A stretch of 6,926 nt of DNA from Spirochaetales bacterium. GTDB taxonomy: Bacteria > Spirochaetota > Spirochaetia > Treponematales > UBA12059. Shown in pieces: positions 6,120 to 6,926 of this stretch. The position numbers were made by a program, and so were the translations under genes. Position 1 is the first letter of the stretch; each line of letters opens with the position of its first letter. The stretch covers positions 1 to 6,926 of the forward strand of contig SPCK01000114.1 in assembly GCA_004525355.1 (NCBI GenBank), read 5' to 3'. The notes beneath the pieces are model-generated. The model saw only the letters and a list, made by a program, of their open reading frames with translations, ran no database searches and was not told the DNA's origin.

Positions 6120-6148
6120 AAACTACCATCTTTCCGTCGCGTTGACAA
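6120..6148 (-). promoter_or_regulatory. Possible promoter of the lepB-lepB-hemW operon
   Basis: On the minus strand TTGTCA (6148-6143, 5 of 6) is followed by a 17-base spacer and TAGTTT (6125-6120, 3 of 6). The start would be near 6113, only about 3 bases before the ATG at 6110. The -35 box uses the same bases as the plus-strand -35 box. The -10 box is weak, so another start point further upstream cannot be excluded. Confidence 0.3.
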
Positions 6149-6171
6149 GCCTCGGCGGCGGCTCATATAAT
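6142..6171 (+). promoter_or_regulatory. Perfect-consensus sigma-70 promoter of the PEGA-like gene
   Basis: TTGACA (6142-6147, 6 of 6), an 18-base spacer and TATAAT (6166-6171, 6 of 6). Transcription should begin near 6178, about 2 bases before the ATG at 6180, so the mRNA would be leaderless or nearly so. No Shine-Dalgarno sequence is present. Confidence 0.8.
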
Positions 6172-6179
6172 CCCAAGCG

Positions 6180-6926
6180 ATGAATGAAGATAAGAGAATC
6201 ACACAAAAGGATGTCGACGAAGCCCAGGTTCGCCTGAAGCCCATCCTCGGCGTCGAGCCTGGCCGCTATCTGGCGGTACTGTACAGCCTCGCCCTGGTCG
6301 CCATACTTTTTGCCATGATCGTCCTGCCTGGAATCAGGCACAACGGCGCTGAATACGTCTTCCGCGTGGACCCGCCCGACGCCGCCGTCTTCGCGGACGG
6401 CGTCTATCGAGTTTCCGGTTCCACTCCGATATTCCTGTCCGCCGGGCCTCACGAAATTCGTATAGCCCGCCAGGGTTTCCAGGACGAGCGGCTCAGCCTG
6501 GACGTAAAAGGGCGACTGGTCGGCTCGCTGTTCTTTCCCGCAAGGGGCTCCATATCCGCAAGCCTGTCGTCGACCGATCCGCTTTCTGTGCTCAAGTCCG
6601 GTTTCTTCGATTACAGTGCGTGGTCGATGTCGGGTACTCCCAGCGAAGCCTATCAAGTACCCATGCCACTGTCGGCGTCCGCGCAAGCATGGACAGCCAT
6701 TGCCGCTGATCGACGCGGTAGTATTCCTTCCGGTTTCCTCGCGGCCGGTCTGTCCTACGCCGCCTCCGCTGCCTCGGCCAGGGATGCGTTGCGTGCCTCT
6801 ATTGTGGTATCAGGACAATCTGCGGCATTGACCCCGGCGACGATGGGCAGGTTTGTAGCGGCCGCCCTGGCCGATATCGCCGCCGATCCAGCGATCCTGA
6901 TCGCCCTCGCACCCTGGCTTCCAGCC
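6180..6926 (+). CDS. Membrane-anchored PEGA-like protein, N-terminal 249 codons (3' end cut by window edge)
   Basis: The frame is open from the ATG at 6180 to the window edge (249 codons). A charged cytoplasmic N-terminus (residues 1-28) leads to one transmembrane segment (about 30-51, ending at LPGIRHNG). Then comes a PEGA-like beta segment: VDPPDAAVFADGVYRVSGST (63-82), PIFLSAGPHEIRIARQGF (83-100) and a strand pair up to about 130. This resembles the surface-exposed PEGA carbohydrate- or wall-associated module (P..A.V..DG....G.TP......G.H.......G). Residues 190-249 are Ala-rich and helical in character. In spirochaete proteins of this layout, as I recall, a formylglycine-generating-enzyme-like (SUMF1) domain often follows; that part would lie outside the window and is not shown here. 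The start is chosen by the promoter and the single sensible ATG; the next in-frame Met is inside the membrane segment. It is divergent from the signal peptidase operon. Confidence 0.75.
   Translation, partial: MNEDKRITQKDVDEAQVRLKPILGVEPGRYLAVLYSLALVAILFAMIVLPGIRHNGAEYVFRVDPPDAAVFADGVYRVSGSTPIFLSAGPHEIRIARQGFQDERLSLDVKGRLVGSLFFPARGSISASLSSTDPLSVLKSGFFDYSAWSMSGTPSEAYQVPMPLSASAQAWTAIAADRRGSIPSGFLAAGLSYAASAASARDALRASIVVSGQSAALTPATMGRFVAAALADIAADPAILIALAPWLPA

Noticed and set aside
6085..6129. A 14-codon upstream reading frame overlapping the lepB start on the minus strand
   Set aside because: It has no good ribosome binding site, would lie upstream of the predicted transcription start, and has no regulatory residue pattern.

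Overview
This window is about 60% GC, bacterial and almost wholly coding. The best guess at the source is a high-GC spirochaete (Treponema/Spirochaeta-like). The reasons are two adjacent, dissimilar signal peptidase I genes, a HemW with a spirochaete-like variant sequence, a small 8-Cys protein beside a glutamate racemase, and a membrane-anchored PEGA-like protein. This placement rests on recalled family patterns, not on a search. No rRNA, tRNA, CRISPR array, insertion sequence, phage gene or attachment site is visible.

Layout, left to right. (1) Minus strand: a glutamate racemase gene (murI, cut by the left edge at its 3' end), preceded by a 92-codon Cys-rich small protein that is probably its operon partner. 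(2) A divergent promoter region (1171-1278). (3) Plus strand: a pentapeptide-repeat protein with an N-terminal Cys/His cluster, overlapping by 4 bases a metallo-beta-lactamase-fold hydrolase, then a separately promoted exported DUF2147 protein that ends at a strong rho-independent terminator. (4) Minus strand, convergent: a tight operon read right to left as signal peptidase I (321 aa), a second signal peptidase I (240 aa), then hemW, with gaps of only 8 and 2 bases. (5) A second divergent promoter region (6111-6179). (6) Plus strand: the first 249 codons of a membrane-anchored protein with a PEGA-like segment, cut by the right edge.

The genes are mostly housekeeping: peptidoglycan precursor supply (MurI), removal of signal peptides at the inner membrane (LepB), and haem trafficking or a related radical-SAM role (HemW). 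No dedicated new system is evident. The points most worth a second look are these: the second signal peptidase has Thr where the catalytic Ser should be; the metallo-hydrolase has His in place of the metal-binding Asp; and both divergent promoter regions place the -10 box so close to start codons that leaderless mRNAs are predicted, once with a perfect TTGACA/TATAAT promoter. A 10-bp inverted repeat with an alternative pairing partner also sits in the murI leader.
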